64,000 nt of DNA from Hyphomicrobiales bacterium. Its GTDB lineage: Bacteria; Pseudomonadota; Alphaproteobacteria; Rhizobiales; JAJFHB01. Below the pieces are notes generated by a model that ran no database searches, was not told the DNA's origin, and saw only the letters and a list, made by a program, of their open reading frames with translations. Of the stretch, positions 16,172 through 25,775 are shown piece by piece (position 1 is the first letter of the stretch; every line of letters begins with the position of its first letter). The stretch covers positions 93,285 through 157,284 of the forward strand of contig JAJFHE010000038.1 of assembly GCA_021775755.1 (NCBI GenBank), read 5' to 3'. A program made the translations under genes and the position numbers.

Positions 16172-18811
16172 TCACTGGAGTGTCTTGGAAACGATTTCAA
16201 AGGTATCTCGCGACAATCCTTTCCGCCCCTTGATTCGCTCGATTTCGCCGCGGGCGAGATCACGGCGGGAAGCTTCCAGGACGCGCCAGTTCTTGAATGC
16301 GGCGGAAAGCCGTGCCGCGACCTGAGGGTTGATTGCATCCAGCGCCAGAACGACGTCGGCGATAAATCTATAACCGGAACCGTCTGCGCTGTTGAAGCAA
16401 ACCGGGTTTGACGCAGCAAAGGCGCCGACCAGAGCACGCACCTTGTTGGGCTTTTTCAGAGAGAATGCTTCATGTTCCGTGAGCGCTCTGATATCGGCGA
16501 TGCGATCTGGAAACGGTGCAACCGCGTTAAGCGACAGCCATTTGTCGACCAGGAGATGATCGTCTTTCTTAGCGTCATAAAATGCGTTGAGTGATTCTGC
16601 GCGTTCTGGTCCGTCGTGCACCGCCAGCACACCCAGGGCGGCCATCGTGTCCGTCATGTTGACGGCCGAACTGAACTGCGAATGGGCGAGGTCCGGGCCG
16701 GCAGCGGCACAGATGTAGGACAGAACCGTATTGCGCAACGCGCGCCGGCCGGCGTCTTCGGCGTCGGGGCGATAAGCGTCGCCTCCTTCCAGCCGGTCAT
16801 AGGTGGCCCGAAGTTCAGGCTCCAGCAAACGGCCAATCATTTCCCTCATATGTTCGCGCGCCTGATGCACGGCCGCCGGGTCGACATCTTTCGCTATGCG
16901 TGCGGCGATGTCCGTTTCACTCGGCAGCGAGAGCATCCACGCAGTGAACGCCGGTTCGAGGGCCTGATCGTTGATGCACGTGCGCAATGCTTCGGCAAAG
17001 TTCACGTCGTCGTCGAGCGGCATCTGCGCACCTATGCGGCGCACGTCGCGAATGAGGCTCGCGCCGATGTATGTTTGTGCGGACTCCCAGCGGTTAAACT
17101 GGTCTGTGTCACGTGCCATCAAAAACAGCAGATCTTCGTCATTGATGTTGCTGGTAAGTTTGACAGGGCATGAAAATCCCCGATTTAGAGAAGGAACAGG
17201 CCGCTCCGGCACGCTCTCGAATGTGAATGTCTGTGTATTCCCGGTTACCTCAACGACATTTCCCTCAAGCGGTCCATGCCCTTGAAGCACCAAGGGAGTG
17301 TCGTCGCCGGAAGCGTCGACGAGTCCAAGACATAACGGTATGTGAAATGGCGATTTGGAGTTTTGGTCGGGCGTCGGCGCGCACATTTGGGTGATGGAGA
17401 TTTCATAGGTCCGTTCATGCCGGTTGTACTTGCCGTTGACTGCAAGCTCCGGCGTACCGGCTTGCCCGTACCAGGACATGAACTGCGCAAGAGAGCGGCC
17501 TGAAGCATCTTCCATGCAGGACACGAAGTCTTCCACGGTTGCCGCCTCGCCATCGTGCCGCTCGAAGTAAAGGTCCATGGCGCGGCGGAACGTGTCGCGG
17601 CCGATAAGCGTCCGCATCATCCGTACCAGCTCGGCGCCCTTTTCGTAGACGGTTGCCGTGTAGAAGTTGTTGATCTCCATATACGACGCCGGGCGGACGG
17701 GGTGTGCGAGCGGCCCCGCATCTTCGGGAAACTGATGGCTGCGCAGCAGGCGGACGTCGTCAATCCGCTTCACCGCGGCAGAGCGCATGTCTGCGCTAAA
17801 CTCCTGATCGCGGAACACGGTCAGGCCTTCCTTGAGGCAAAGCTGAAACCAGTCACGGCAGGTGATGCGATTGCCGGTCCAGTTGTGAAAATATTCGTGA
17901 GCGATAATGGATTCGATGTTCTGATAGTCGGCATCGGTTGCCGTATCGGGCCGGGCCAGAATGTATTTGTCGTTGAAGACATTGAGACCCTTGTTCTCCA
18001 TCGCCCCCATATTGAAATCACTTACCGCCACAATCATGAAAATATCGAGATCGTACTCCCGCCCAAATGCTTCCTCGTCCCACCGCATCGACCGTTTCAG
18101 CGCGTCCATGGCGTAGTCGCAGCGGTCTTCCTTCCCTTGTTCGACATAGATTTGCAGCGCAACCTCGCGGCCGGAGGCCGTCGTGAAGGTATCGGCAATA
18201 CGCGCCAGATCCCCCGCCACCATCGCGAACAGATAGGACGGCTTGGGATAGGGGTCGTTCCACACCGCGAAGTGGCGTTCGGTGCCATCAATGTCTCCGC
18301 TCGCAATAAGGTTGCCATTTGACAGCAGTACCGGAGCATCGGACCGACGAGCTTCGATGCGCACCTGGTATGTCGCAAGAATGTCGGGGCGGTCGAGAAA
18401 ATAAGTGATCCGCCGAAAACCTTCCGCCTCGCACTGCGTGCAGTAGATGTCGCTTGTCCGGTAAAGCCCCGAAAGGGTCGAATTCGCCTGGGGGTCGCAT
18501 GCGGTTTCAAGGGTTAGGGTGAACGGGCCATCGGGCAAGTTGGAGAGGGTCAGCGACGTGTCGTCGAGTTCATAATCGCCCTGCGCGAGCCCGGCCCCGT
18601 TGAGCGATATGCCGAGCAGGTCAATGTTTTCTCCATCCAGAACCAGTGTGCGGCCGGATGCGTCGCCTTTCGGATTGGGGCGCACGGACAAAATTGAAGA
18701 GACGCGGGTATTCTGCGGCGCAAGCCGGACATCGAGCTCCACAGCCTCTATGACGTGACTGCTGGGCGTGTAATCTTTGAGATGAATTGTTTGAGGCGTA
18801 TCGGTTTTCAT
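16172..18811 (-). CDS. pepN: Aminopeptidase N (M1 metallopeptidase)
   Basis: Zinc aminopeptidase of the M1 family, PepN type, 879 residues, close to the 870 of E. coli PepN. It removes N-terminal residues from peptides in the cytoplasm. Visible motifs are the exopeptidase signature GAMEN (269-273) and the zinc site HEYFHNW with His305, Glu306 (catalytic), His309 and Glu328 (KEGLTVFRDQEF). The C-terminal alpha-helical domain runs to the end (residues about 550-879). The ATG at 18811 gives the expected N-terminus (MKTDTPQTIHLKDYTPSS). No signal peptide. Confidence 0.97.
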   Translation of the reverse strand: MKTDTPQTIHLKDYTPSSHVIEAVELDVRLAPQNTRVSSILSVRPNPKGDASGRTLVLDGENIDLLGISLNGAGLAQGDYELDDTSLTLSNLPDGPFTLTLETACDPQANSTLSGLYRTSDIYCTQCEAEGFRRITYFLDRPDILATYQVRIEARRSDAPVLLSNGNLIASGDIDGTERHFAVWNDPYPKPSYLFAMVAGDLARIADTFTTASGREVALQIYVEQGKEDRCDYAMDALKRSMRWDEEAFGREYDLDIFMIVAVSDFNMGAMENKGLNVFNDKYILARPDTATDADYQNIESIIAHEYFHNWTGNRITCRDWFQLCLKEGLTVFRDQEFSADMRSAAVKRIDDVRLLRSHQFPEDAGPLAHPVRPASYMEINNFYTATVYEKGAELVRMMRTLIGRDTFRRAMDLYFERHDGEAATVEDFVSCMEDASGRSLAQFMSWYGQAGTPELAVNGKYNRHERTYEISITQMCAPTPDQNSKSPFHIPLCLGLVDASGDDTPLVLQGHGPLEGNVVEVTGNTQTFTFESVPERPVPSLNRGFSCPVKLTSNINDEDLLFLMARDTDQFNRWESAQTYIGASLIRDVRRIGAQMPLDDDVNFAEALRTCINDQALEPAFTAWMLSLPSETDIAARIAKDVDPAAVHQAREHMREMIGRLLEPELRATYDRLEGGDAYRPDAEDAGRRALRNTVLSYICAAAGPDLAHSQFSSAVNMTDTMAALGVLAVHDGPERAESLNAFYDAKKDDHLLVDKWLSLNAVAPFPDRIADIRALTEHEAFSLKKPNKVRALVGAFAASNPVCFNSADGSGYRFIADVVLALDAINPQVAARLSAAFKNWRVLEASRRDLARGEIERIKGRKGLSRDTFEIVSKTLQ

Positions 18812-18894
18812 GGCTGTGTGGAGAACCCGTGCTGCAGTGTCCGGTGGGCCTTACCAAGTGTGAAGGCGCATCCAGTGGCAAGCTGTGTATCAGA

Positions 18895-19746
18895 TCACCG
18901 CGCTGTTGAGTAGGCGTTCCGGACATCACGGGAAGCGATGGGACCTTCAAATGCAGCGGCGTATTGCGGCGTGCCGAGCGTCGCGATGTAGCCGCGGATT
19001 TCACTCAACAATTTGCGCCGGATCGCATCGATGAGATCGCCATAATCATTCACAACCTCAACGAAAGCATCAGGGCCGATGACCACGTGTTCCTCAAAAT
19101 ATTCGGCAAGGGACTTATCACGCTCCTGAATGGCCAGCCCGTTGATCGTTGCACCCGCGTCTGCAGCTCTGCGGCGCGTGACGGAAGGGTGAGTGCCCGT
19201 GTTGGCGCGCTCATCCGATACGATGTCGATTACGCGCCGGGCTCCCAAATATCCTCCCGTCCCGAACAGCCGCGCGGAGAAGGTAATGGCGCTGCCCGTC
19301 GCCGTGCCGAATCCCGTGAACTGCCGCATGTTCGATTGCACTTCGCCGGCAAACCGGCTTGCCGATTCCGCGTCCGATATGTGCGTCCAGGCTACGGTTT
19401 GCGTTTGCTGAAAGCTCGCACTCCACTGCACCAGCGTTACCGCAATGCCGTTCGGTCGGTGCGAGAGGATCGCGTTCACCACATCTGGATGGCGGAACGC
19501 CTCGGCGAATCCGGCGATCTGGAGATTGAACTGTTCGGGATCGATGCTGGACGATGAATCGATTGCGAGGATCAGTTCAAGGGCAACTGGCGTCGCCGGT
19601 TCCTGTGCCGTTAGGTTAACCGGGAGAGCGGCGGCGAATGCCAGCGTGAGAGCCAGTGAAATGCAAAGGCGTTGGTGTTTCGCTTCCCGCAACGTCTGCC
19701 GACCGCGCTTCGGTTCAAGTGGCATTGAATTTTCTGGAAACATCAT
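18895..19746 (-). CDS. Exported DUF1194 protein (von Willebrand A-like)
   Basis: About 283 residues with an N-terminal signal sequence (LALTLAFAAALPVNLTAQ), so probably periplasmic or secreted. The mature part begins with LELILAIDSSSSIDPEQ, a MIDAS-like DxSxS metal site of the von Willebrand A fold, and continues with the DUF1194 pattern VTLVQWSASFQQTQ and RVIDIVSDERANTG. The family is mainly alphaproteobacterial and uncharacterised. Start codon uncertain: ATGs at 19746, 19743 and 19728 are all possible, none with a strong ribosome site. Confidence 0.85.
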   Translation of the reverse strand: MMFPENSMPLEPKRGRQTLREAKHQRLCISLALTLAFAAALPVNLTAQEPATPVALELILAIDSSSSIDPEQFNLQIAGFAEAFRHPDVVNAILSHRPNGIAVTLVQWSASFQQTQTVAWTHISDAESASRFAGEVQSNMRQFTGFGTATGSAITFSARLFGTGGYLGARRVIDIVSDERANTGTHPSVTRRRAADAGATINGLAIQERDKSLAEYFEEHVVIGPDAFVEVVNDYGDLIDAIRRKLLSEIRGYIATLGTPQYAAAFEGPIASRDVRNAYSTAR

Positions 19747-19948
19747 CGGCAAACGCTAGCCGAGGCTTGAAACACGCGTCAAATGAAATGACCGGCACCG
19801 CTCTCGCACACTGCAATCGCACTTCCTGGCGCGGCCGATGAAAAGAATGTGGGGTAAGCCAATATGCCGAGCCCGGGAAACTTGTGATAGATCATAGGTA
19901 GATTGCGGCGCCGCGGCACTTTCGGCGGCGGTATTGGGGAAAGAGGCG

Positions 19949-20866
19949 GTGGCCGTCAGCACGTATCGAGCCGAACACGGCCCGACCTATCGCACAGGTG
20001 TCGCGCTGGTCTTGTCCGCAGGCGTGTGCTGGTCGCTGATGGGGCTTCTCGTGCGCCTCACCGAACAGGCGACTGTCTGGCAGATCCTTTTTTACCGCTC
20101 ACTGTCGCTGGCCGTTTTTCTCTTCATCGTCATTACCGTGCGCAGCCGGGGCCGCGTTTGGCGGTTACTATGCGAAGGTGGCCTGCCCATTGTGTTCGGC
20201 GGCTACGCTCTGATGCTCGCCTTCAGCGGCTCCATCATGGCTCTGAAAAACACAACGGTCGCCAACGCGATGTTTTTGTTTGCGGCCGCCCCCTTCATGT
20301 CAGCGGTCCTTGGCCGTCTCATCCTCAAGGAACATGTTCGACTCGCGACCTGGATCGCCATGACGATTGCCCTGTGCGGTATCGCCTTGATGGTCACTGA
20401 AGCCCTTTCCTTCGGCAGGCTGCTTGGAAACGCTGCGGCGCTCGCCTCCGCGCTGGGTTTTGCGCTGCTCACCATCGTCCTGCGATGGGGGGGCACCCAG
20501 GATATGTTTCCGGCCCTGTTTCTGGGAGCGCTTTACACCACACTATTGAGCGCTGCCGCCTGCTGGGCGACGGGAGAAGGCCTTGCCGTCCCGGTAACCG
20601 ATATTTTCCTCGCCGCTGTTATGGGCATTGGATTGATCGGCACCGGTATGATGATTTTCACCGTTGGCTCGAAATCGGTTCCCGCCGCCGAACTCTCGTT
20701 GCTTGCGATGTCGGAAGTCCTGCTCGGACCGATCTGGGTTTGGTGGTTGCTCGGCGAGCGGGCAGGGCTTATGACGCTGATCGGCGGCGGCATTCTGCTC
20801 GTCGCGATTGCCGGCAATGCGCTCAGCGGCATACGCCGGCGCCCGTTGCCGGTCGGCAGAAGTTGA
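19949..20866 (+). CDS. EamA/DMT-superfamily transporter
   Basis: About 305 residues with ten predicted membrane helices in two five-helix EamA halves, the layout of drug/metabolite exporters. The second half contains LLAMSEVLLGPIWVWWLLGE, typical of the superfamily. The GTG at 19949 follows GGGGAAAGAGG at suitable spacing. It is 32 bases upstream of an enolase-superfamily enzyme, so the two may handle the same sugar acid or metabolite. Substrate unknown. Confidence 0.9.
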   Translation: MAVSTYRAEHGPTYRTGVALVLSAGVCWSLMGLLVRLTEQATVWQILFYRSLSLAVFLFIVITVRSRGRVWRLLCEGGLPIVFGGYALMLAFSGSIMALKNTTVANAMFLFAAAPFMSAVLGRLILKEHVRLATWIAMTIALCGIALMVTEALSFGRLLGNAAALASALGFALLTIVLRWGGTQDMFPALFLGALYTTLLSAAACWATGEGLAVPVTDIFLAAVMGIGLIGTGMMIFTVGSKSVPAAELSLLAMSEVLLGPIWVWWLLGERAGLMTLIGGGILLVAIAGNALSGIRRRPLPVGRS

Positions 20867-20898
20867 AGCGAAACGACACCGGGGGGAAGGGTCTCAGC

Positions 20899-22083
20899 AT
20901 GAAAATCACCGACTTCAAGGTTTTTGTGGTGGCGAACCCGCCGCCGCACAATGGCGGTCTCTACTGGATTTTCGTCAAGCTCGTCACCGACAACGGCATC
21001 GAGGGGGTCGGCGAGGTTTATTCCATCCCGTTTCGCGCGCCCGTCGCGCGCAAGATGGTCGAGGACGTTTGCGAACGGTTCCTGATCGGAGCAGACCCTT
21101 TCCACATCGAGCGCCTGTGGCGTCTCGTTTATTCCGCCGGTTACACGCAGCGCTCGGATCTTTCTGTCATGGGCGTACTCAGCGGTGTCGAGACGGCATG
21201 CTGGGACATCGTCGGCAAGTCGGTCGGGAAGCCCGTCTATGAATTGCTTGGCGGCCGCGTACACGAACGGCTGCGATCCTACACGTACATTTATCCCGAT
21301 CCGCCCGATGATCTGCGCGGTTACACCGATCCGGACATTGCCGCGTCGCGGGCGCTTGAGTATGCAAAACTCGGATTCACGGCGCTCAAATTCGATCCGG
21401 TGGGTCCCTACACCGTCTACGATCCACGGCAGCTGTCGCTCGAGGCTCTCGATCGCGCCGAACGTGTCACCGCAGCCATCCGCGAGGCGGTCGGATCGAA
21501 ATGCGACCTCCTGTTCGGCACCCACGGCCAGATGACTGCGGCCAGCGCGCTTCGGCTCGCCCAGCGCATAGAGAAATACGATCCTCTGTGGTTCGAAGAG
21601 CCGGTCCCGCCTGAGAACGTCGACGAAATGGCCCGTGTTGCCCGCCAGACCAGCATTCCCGTGGCGACCGGCGAGCGTGTCGCCGGCAAGTATGATTTTG
21701 CGCGTATTCTTAAAGCGCAGGCCGCATCGATATTGCAGATGGCCATCGGCCGCGTCGGCGGCATCCTGGAAGCCAAGAAGATCGCCGGCATGGCGGAAGC
21801 GTACTACGCGCAGATTGCACCGCATTTGTATTGCGGCCCCATCGAGGGGGCGGCCAATGTGCAGGTCGATACATGCAGCCCGAACTTCCTCATTCAGGAA
21901 AGCATTGAAACCTGGGGCGGATTCCACGCGGAAATTTTGAAACGCCCGATGAGATGGGAGGACGGCTACATAATTCCGCCGACTGAACCGGGCATTGGTG
22001 TCGAACTGAACGAAGAAGTCGCCGAAGCCAATCCCTATACCGGCGATGCGTTGCATCTCGACATGGCGCGCGAACCGCTTTAG
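20899..22083 (+). CDS. Mandelate racemase/muconate lactonizing-type enzyme
   Basis: Enolase-superfamily protein of 394 residues (ATG at 20899), with an N-terminal capping domain and a C-terminal barrel. Such enzymes abstract a proton next to a carboxylate, often in sugar-acid dehydration. Expected metal ligands Glu233/234 (WFEEP) and Glu259 (TGERVAGK) are present and His309 (IAPHLYCGP) fits the general base. However, the first metal-ligand position reads FGTHGQ (Gly207) where mandelate racemase has Asp in VDYN, and the Asp of the His-Asp dyad reads QMAIGRVGG (Ala282). It may belong to a divergent dehydratase-like subgroup or be altered in activity. Co-directional with the exporter upstream. 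Confidence 0.88.
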   Translation: MKITDFKVFVVANPPPHNGGLYWIFVKLVTDNGIEGVGEVYSIPFRAPVARKMVEDVCERFLIGADPFHIERLWRLVYSAGYTQRSDLSVMGVLSGVETACWDIVGKSVGKPVYELLGGRVHERLRSYTYIYPDPPDDLRGYTDPDIAASRALEYAKLGFTALKFDPVGPYTVYDPRQLSLEALDRAERVTAAIREAVGSKCDLLFGTHGQMTAASALRLAQRIEKYDPLWFEEPVPPENVDEMARVARQTSIPVATGERVAGKYDFARILKAQAASILQMAIGRVGGILEAKKIAGMAEAYYAQIAPHLYCGPIEGAANVQVDTCSPNFLIQESIETWGGFHAEILKRPMRWEDGYIIPPTEPGIGVELNEEVAEANPYTGDALHLDMAREPL

Positions 22084-22228
22084 GTCATGAACTCATACTT
22101 ATGTGGCCACGAATCCGGCCCGGTTCAGTGACGGCGTGGAAACGTGTATGGTGCAGTTAATGGGCTCGCTGGCCACAAAGTCATCGCCGCGCGCGCAGAA
22201 AGAATTCAGACCATGAGGAGTGGGTGAA

Positions 22229-22489
22229 ATGCCGCTGACCGACCTGACACAGAAAACGGTAGACAAAATCAGTGACGCGGTCGGAGCCGACCTGAGCGCG
22301 GAAGACATCGCGGCGATTGCGAAAATCGTAGAGAAGGCTCAGATCGAAACCGTTACCACAACGTCGAAAACGTGCCGGGCGGTTGCCGTTTCGGAGCTCG
22401 GCGCGGACGCGGACAAAGCGCATAAACTGGCCGAAGCGATCAAAGAGGCGGAAACCGCGCTCGTCGCGAACCTTGGGGGCTTGCGCTAA
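22229..22489 (+). CDS. Small helical protein of unknown function
   Basis: 86 residues from the ATG at 22229, with GAGGAG eight bases upstream. No family recognised. The sequence is charged and helical (AEDIAAIAKIVEKAQIETVT, DADKAHKLAEAIKEAETALV), without signal peptide or membrane helix, so it is probably cytoplasmic. It has one Cys (TSKTCRAV). The stop overlaps the stop of the convergent oxygenase gene by four bases. The strong ribosome site and coding-like codon use support a real gene. Confidence 0.75.
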   Translation: MPLTDLTQKTVDKISDAVGADLSAEDIAAIAKIVEKAQIETVTTTSKTCRAVAVSELGADADKAHKLAEAIKEAETALVANLGGLR

Positions 22490-23505
22490 CCAGTGCTCAG
22501 GTTTCGTCGGGGTTCGCGCAAATGCGCAATGCCGCCCTGCTCAATGAATTTTGTCGTCTCCGCCCACAGGTGGTCGCCGTAGAGAAATGGCTCAAATTGT
22601 GTGCTGCCGGCAAGCGGCAGAGGAGAGATTTCGGCATTGACGCGCGGCTCATAGAAAAATGGTATTGAAAACCGTTCCTCGCCGTAGCTCACCACGCGGT
22701 GCTCGGTTGCGCGGATGCGTTCGCCGGTCCAGCGTTCCAGAAGTTTTCCGAAATTGACCGTCAACCCGTCATCGGCGGGTGGCACATCGAGCCAGCGGCC
22801 ATCGCGCGTGGAGGCCTGCAGCCCGGCAACGCCGGTTTGGGCGAGGAGCGTTATGAATCCCGTGTCAACATGCGACCTGCCGATCAGGTGCAGTTTTTCG
22901 CCATTGTGTTCAACGTGTGCGGGTTCCGCGATGCCCGTGGCGGTGTCCTGACGGGCTGCGGGATATCGCGTGATGCGCAGTGTCGACATGCCGCCGGAAA
23001 AAGCCGCATCGAAGCTTTGCTCGGGGAGGTTCAGTCCACGCGCAATCGACCGCATGAGCTCCCGGCCAATGCTCAACATGGCGCCATAGTAATCGCGCGC
23101 CGCATCGCGCCATCCTGGCAACGCGTCCTCGCCGGGCAAGGGTGTCGGTTCGCACAAGGGGTCCGACGGGTCGATGATTTCATGTCCGGGCAGGAGGTCC
23201 GGGCCGATGTCGATGCCTTCCTTGTAGCTTACCTGGCCTTCCTGGAGGGGGTACCAACCGCGATAAACATTCGGATGCGTGCTGTCGAAGTTCCAGCGCC
23301 AGAGCTTGCGCTGTTCCTGTTCGCTGAGTTCGAAAAGTGTGAGCAGTTTGGCCCGCGCCTCGGCGCCGGCACCGAGTTCGCCTGGCCAGTTCCTAACTGC
23401 AAGGAACCCCATTTGAGACGCGGCGGCGGCTATGGCGGTATCGGCCGCCGCCCTTGCGTCCGCACCCCCGTCAAACAAGGGTCCTATGTCGACGGTAGGA
23501 AACAT
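22486..23505 (-). CDS. Isopenicillin N synthase-family Fe(II) oxygenase
   Basis: Non-heme iron, 2-oxoglutarate-type oxygenase of about 339 residues. The N-terminal part (FPTVDIGPLFDGG) matches the DIOX_N region; the core has iron ligands HxD (GRSHVDTGF) and the later His (RATEHRVV), followed by RFSIPFF with the Arg-x-Ser that binds the co-substrate carboxylate. The ATG at 23505 has GAGG upstream; a GTG at 23520 would overlap the stop of the stress-protein gene. The two genes are transcribed together. Substrate not predictable. Confidence 0.9.
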   Translation of the reverse strand: MFPTVDIGPLFDGGADARAAADTAIAAAASQMGFLAVRNWPGELGAGAEARAKLLTLFELSEQEQRKLWRWNFDSTHPNVYRGWYPLQEGQVSYKEGIDIGPDLLPGHEIIDPSDPLCEPTPLPGEDALPGWRDAARDYYGAMLSIGRELMRSIARGLNLPEQSFDAAFSGGMSTLRITRYPAARQDTATGIAEPAHVEHNGEKLHLIGRSHVDTGFITLLAQTGVAGLQASTRDGRWLDVPPADDGLTVNFGKLLERWTGERIRATEHRVVSYGEERFSIPFFYEPRVNAEISPLPLAGSTQFEPFLYGDHLWAETTKFIEQGGIAHLREPRRNLSTG

Positions 23506-23516
23506 CGGTGATCGCC

Positions 23517-24023
23517 TCACGCCAGGGCGGCGATTTCATCCAGATCCAGAGAGCCTGGAACCAGCACGACCGGCACGGGAAAATCTCCGGCCTGGTTTGC
23601 CGCGATCCAGGAGACGATTTTGCCCGGCCCTTCCTTCGATGAAGAGGCGCCAAGAACCAGAAAGGCAATATCCTGATCTTCTTCGATCAGGGCGACGATC
23701 TCGTCGGTGACCTGCCCGTGCCGTAAGATTTCTTCGATCTCGAGCTTCTCAAATCCCCAGCCTTTAAGCTTGCGCTGATAGAGGCGGAACACGGCCTTGG
23801 CCTTCTGCTCGCCTTCTTCGCGGTGAATTTCACCGACCGTCAGCCAGTGCTGAAATTCTTCCGGTTCGATCGCGAACAGAAGAACGACATCGCTATCGGT
23901 GTTGCTAGCCCTGCACGCGGTAAAATAGATCGCTGCCTCGCATTCCGGCGTTTCGTCGACGACCGCCATGTATTTGCGGCGGTGTCCCTTCTCGTGAAGC
24001 GTGCGTTTGGTTCGAGCAGGCAT
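23517..24023 (-). CDS. Universal stress protein (UspA family)
   Basis: 168-residue cytoplasmic protein of the Usp fold, starting MPARTKRTLHEKGHRRKYMA. An N-terminal strand (KYMAVVDETPECEAAIYFT) and the C-terminal nucleotide-binding region (FLVLGASSSKEGPGK and VPVVLVPG) match the family. GASSS...G resembles the ATP-binding G-x2-G-x9-G(S/T) motif, although the spacing is not perfect. The gene lies just upstream of the oxygenase gene on the same strand, with 12 bases between its stop and the preferred ATG. Confidence 0.88.
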   Translation of the reverse strand: MPARTKRTLHEKGHRRKYMAVVDETPECEAAIYFTACRASNTDSDVVLLFAIEPEEFQHWLTVGEIHREEGEQKAKAVFRLYQRKLKGWGFEKLEIEEILRHGQVTDEIVALIEEDQDIAFLVLGASSSKEGPGKIVSWIAANQAGDFPVPVVLVPGSLDLDEIAALA

Positions 24024-24059
24024 ATCAGTCCGGTTGCACTCCTGATGACCGCCGACGAT

Positions 24060-24848
24060 CTAGCGTCTTGGCACAATATACGCCGCGACGAGCCCGGCAA
24101 GCCCGGCCACAATGACGCACAGAATACCGTAGATTAATGGCTGTTCGTAGGCGATTGAGTAGACGAAGCGCTCAAACCCGCGTTTCTCGATCAGCAGCTG
24201 AGTTTGATGCCGGCCCGTCATAACGCCTTCCTGAAACAGATAAATCAGTACGTCATACTGGCCGAGAGGGACATTTGCGCCGAGATCGATGGAGGCGCGG
24301 AACAGGAAATTGCCGACGAAACGCGCGCCTTCAGGATTTTCGATATAGAGCCCCCGGTCGCGCTGAATGCGCAAAAGGGCGTCGAAGTAAGGTTCCGCAT
24401 CACCGCTGCCGAAAACCAGGCTTTCGCGCATCAAATCTGTTTTGAGGCCCGCAAAACCGATGCCGAGGCGGTGGAACGTATCCGGCAGGGCAATGTCATT
24501 TAACGCACGGTTCGAGACCACCGCATAGTAGCCGGGAGCGCGCTCGACCCGTTCACCGCCGTCATTTATCCAGATACCGGTGCGCCAGACCTTTTGGCGC
24601 ACCTGCACCGGGCGGGTCGGTCCGATAACTTCGATCACGACATCTGACGTTGTTTCATCGGCGGGATCGATTGCGCCCACAAGGGAGCCGAATAACACGA
24701 CGCGCGTCCCGGAGAAGTCCGCCTCCACCGCGACGTCATGGGTCGTCAGGTCGGCAACCACGCCCTGCGCGCGGGCTTGCCCGGCGAAACAGAATGCAGC
24801 GAGAGCGGCGGCGAAGCAGAGCCGGGCTAAGGTGCGTCCGATAGCCAT
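24060..24848 (-). CDS. TIGR02186-family membrane-anchored protein
   Basis: 262 residues, with an N-terminal signal sequence (LCFAAALAAFCFAGQARAQG), a periplasmic beta-rich region and a C-terminal membrane helix (YGILCVIVAGLAGLVAAYIV). The pattern LTTHDVAVEADFSGTRVVLF is that of TIGR02186, an uncharacterised alphaproteobacterial family often found next to TauE/SafE exporters, as here. Its ATG directly follows the stop of the exporter gene (TAG-ATG), so the two are coupled. A role as an accessory to the exporter is inferred. Confidence 0.85.
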   Translation of the reverse strand: MAIGRTLARLCFAAALAAFCFAGQARAQGVVADLTTHDVAVEADFSGTRVVLFGSLVGAIDPADETTSDVVIEVIGPTRPVQVRQKVWRTGIWINDGGERVERAPGYYAVVSNRALNDIALPDTFHRLGIGFAGLKTDLMRESLVFGSGDAEPYFDALLRIQRDRGLYIENPEGARFVGNFLFRASIDLGANVPLGQYDVLIYLFQEGVMTGRHQTQLLIEKRGFERFVYSIAYEQPLIYGILCVIVAGLAGLVAAYIVPRR

Positions 24849-25775
24849 CTAATGCCCTCCAAAACTGTCTGCGACGGAGAACAGTTCATCCGGCTCGACC
24901 AGCAGGTCGAAACCGAGCTTTGCGCACATGGCGAGAACCAGAAGGGCAAGCAGGGCACGCAGCTGTTCGCCGCGCAAACGCTGCCCGAGCCTCACGCCGA
25001 ACTGCGCCCCGATGACCCCGCCGGCCATCAGCAAAAGCGCCAGAACCGCATCGACGGTCTGGTTCTGCACCGCGTGGAGGATCGTGACGAGGCTTGTTAC
25101 GAAAACGATCTGGAACAGCGATGTCCCGACCGCAACCGTCGTCGGTATGCGCAGCAGATAGATCATCGCCGGCACCATGATAAAGCCGCCACCGACACCC
25201 ATGATCGCCGCCAGCAGCCCGACAAGCAGCCCTAGGAGCAGCGGTGGAACAATGCTGATATAGAGCTTGGAGCGGTTGAACCGCATCTTGAACGGCAGGC
25301 GATGTATCCAGTTGTGCTGCCCGGAGCGGCGAGCAGGTGCTGCTTTGCCGGCCTGGGTCCGGAACACTGCGCGGATACTTTCGATCAGCATCAAGACGCC
25401 GACGATGCCGAGAAAAAAGACGTAACAGAGCGAAATTGCGAGATCCACCTGGCCCATCTCGCGCAGGATCTTGACGATCTGTACGCCGACAATCGAGCCG
25501 GCCACACCGCCGCACAGCAAAATGGCGCCCATCTTGATGTCGACATTGCCGCGGCGCCATTGCGCAATCGATCCCGACACCGAGGACGCGGCGATCTGGT
25601 TGGCCTCGGTAGCGACCGCAATAACCGGGGGGATGCCGATGAAGATCAGCATCGGTGTCATCAGAAAGCCGCCGCCGACACCAAACATTCCCGACAGAAT
25701 GCCGACAATGCCGCCGAGACCGACGAGCAGAAAGACGCTCACCGACATCTCAGCGATGGGCAGATAAATCTGCAT
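24849..25775 (-). CDS. Sulfite exporter TauE/SafE-family permease
   Basis: 308-residue inner-membrane protein of the TSUP family with about eight membrane helices. Each half carries the glycine-rich family motif (GILSGMFGVGGGFLMTP and LLAAIMGVGGGFIMVPAM). Family members export sulfite, sulfoacetate or related small organosulfur anions. First gene of a two-gene unit with the TIGR02186 protein. Upstream lies a 280-base divergent region shared with the DUF6489 gene. Confidence 0.93.
   Translation of the reverse strand: MQIYLPIAEMSVSVFLLVGLGGIVGILSGMFGVGGGFLMTPMLIFIGIPPVIAVATEANQIAASSVSGSIAQWRRGNVDIKMGAILLCGGVAGSIVGVQIVKILREMGQVDLAISLCYVFFLGIVGVLMLIESIRAVFRTQAGKAAPARRSGQHNWIHRLPFKMRFNRSKLYISIVPPLLLGLLVGLLAAIMGVGGGFIMVPAMIYLLRIPTTVAVGTSLFQIVFVTSLVTILHAVQNQTVDAVLALLLMAGGVIGAQFGVRLGQRLRGEQLRALLALLVLAMCAKLGFDLLVEPDELFSVADSFGGH

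Noticed and set aside
20533..22056. 507-codon open frame on the minus strand
   Set aside because: Runs opposite the enolase-superfamily gene and the exporter end; a shadow of high-GC coding sequence.
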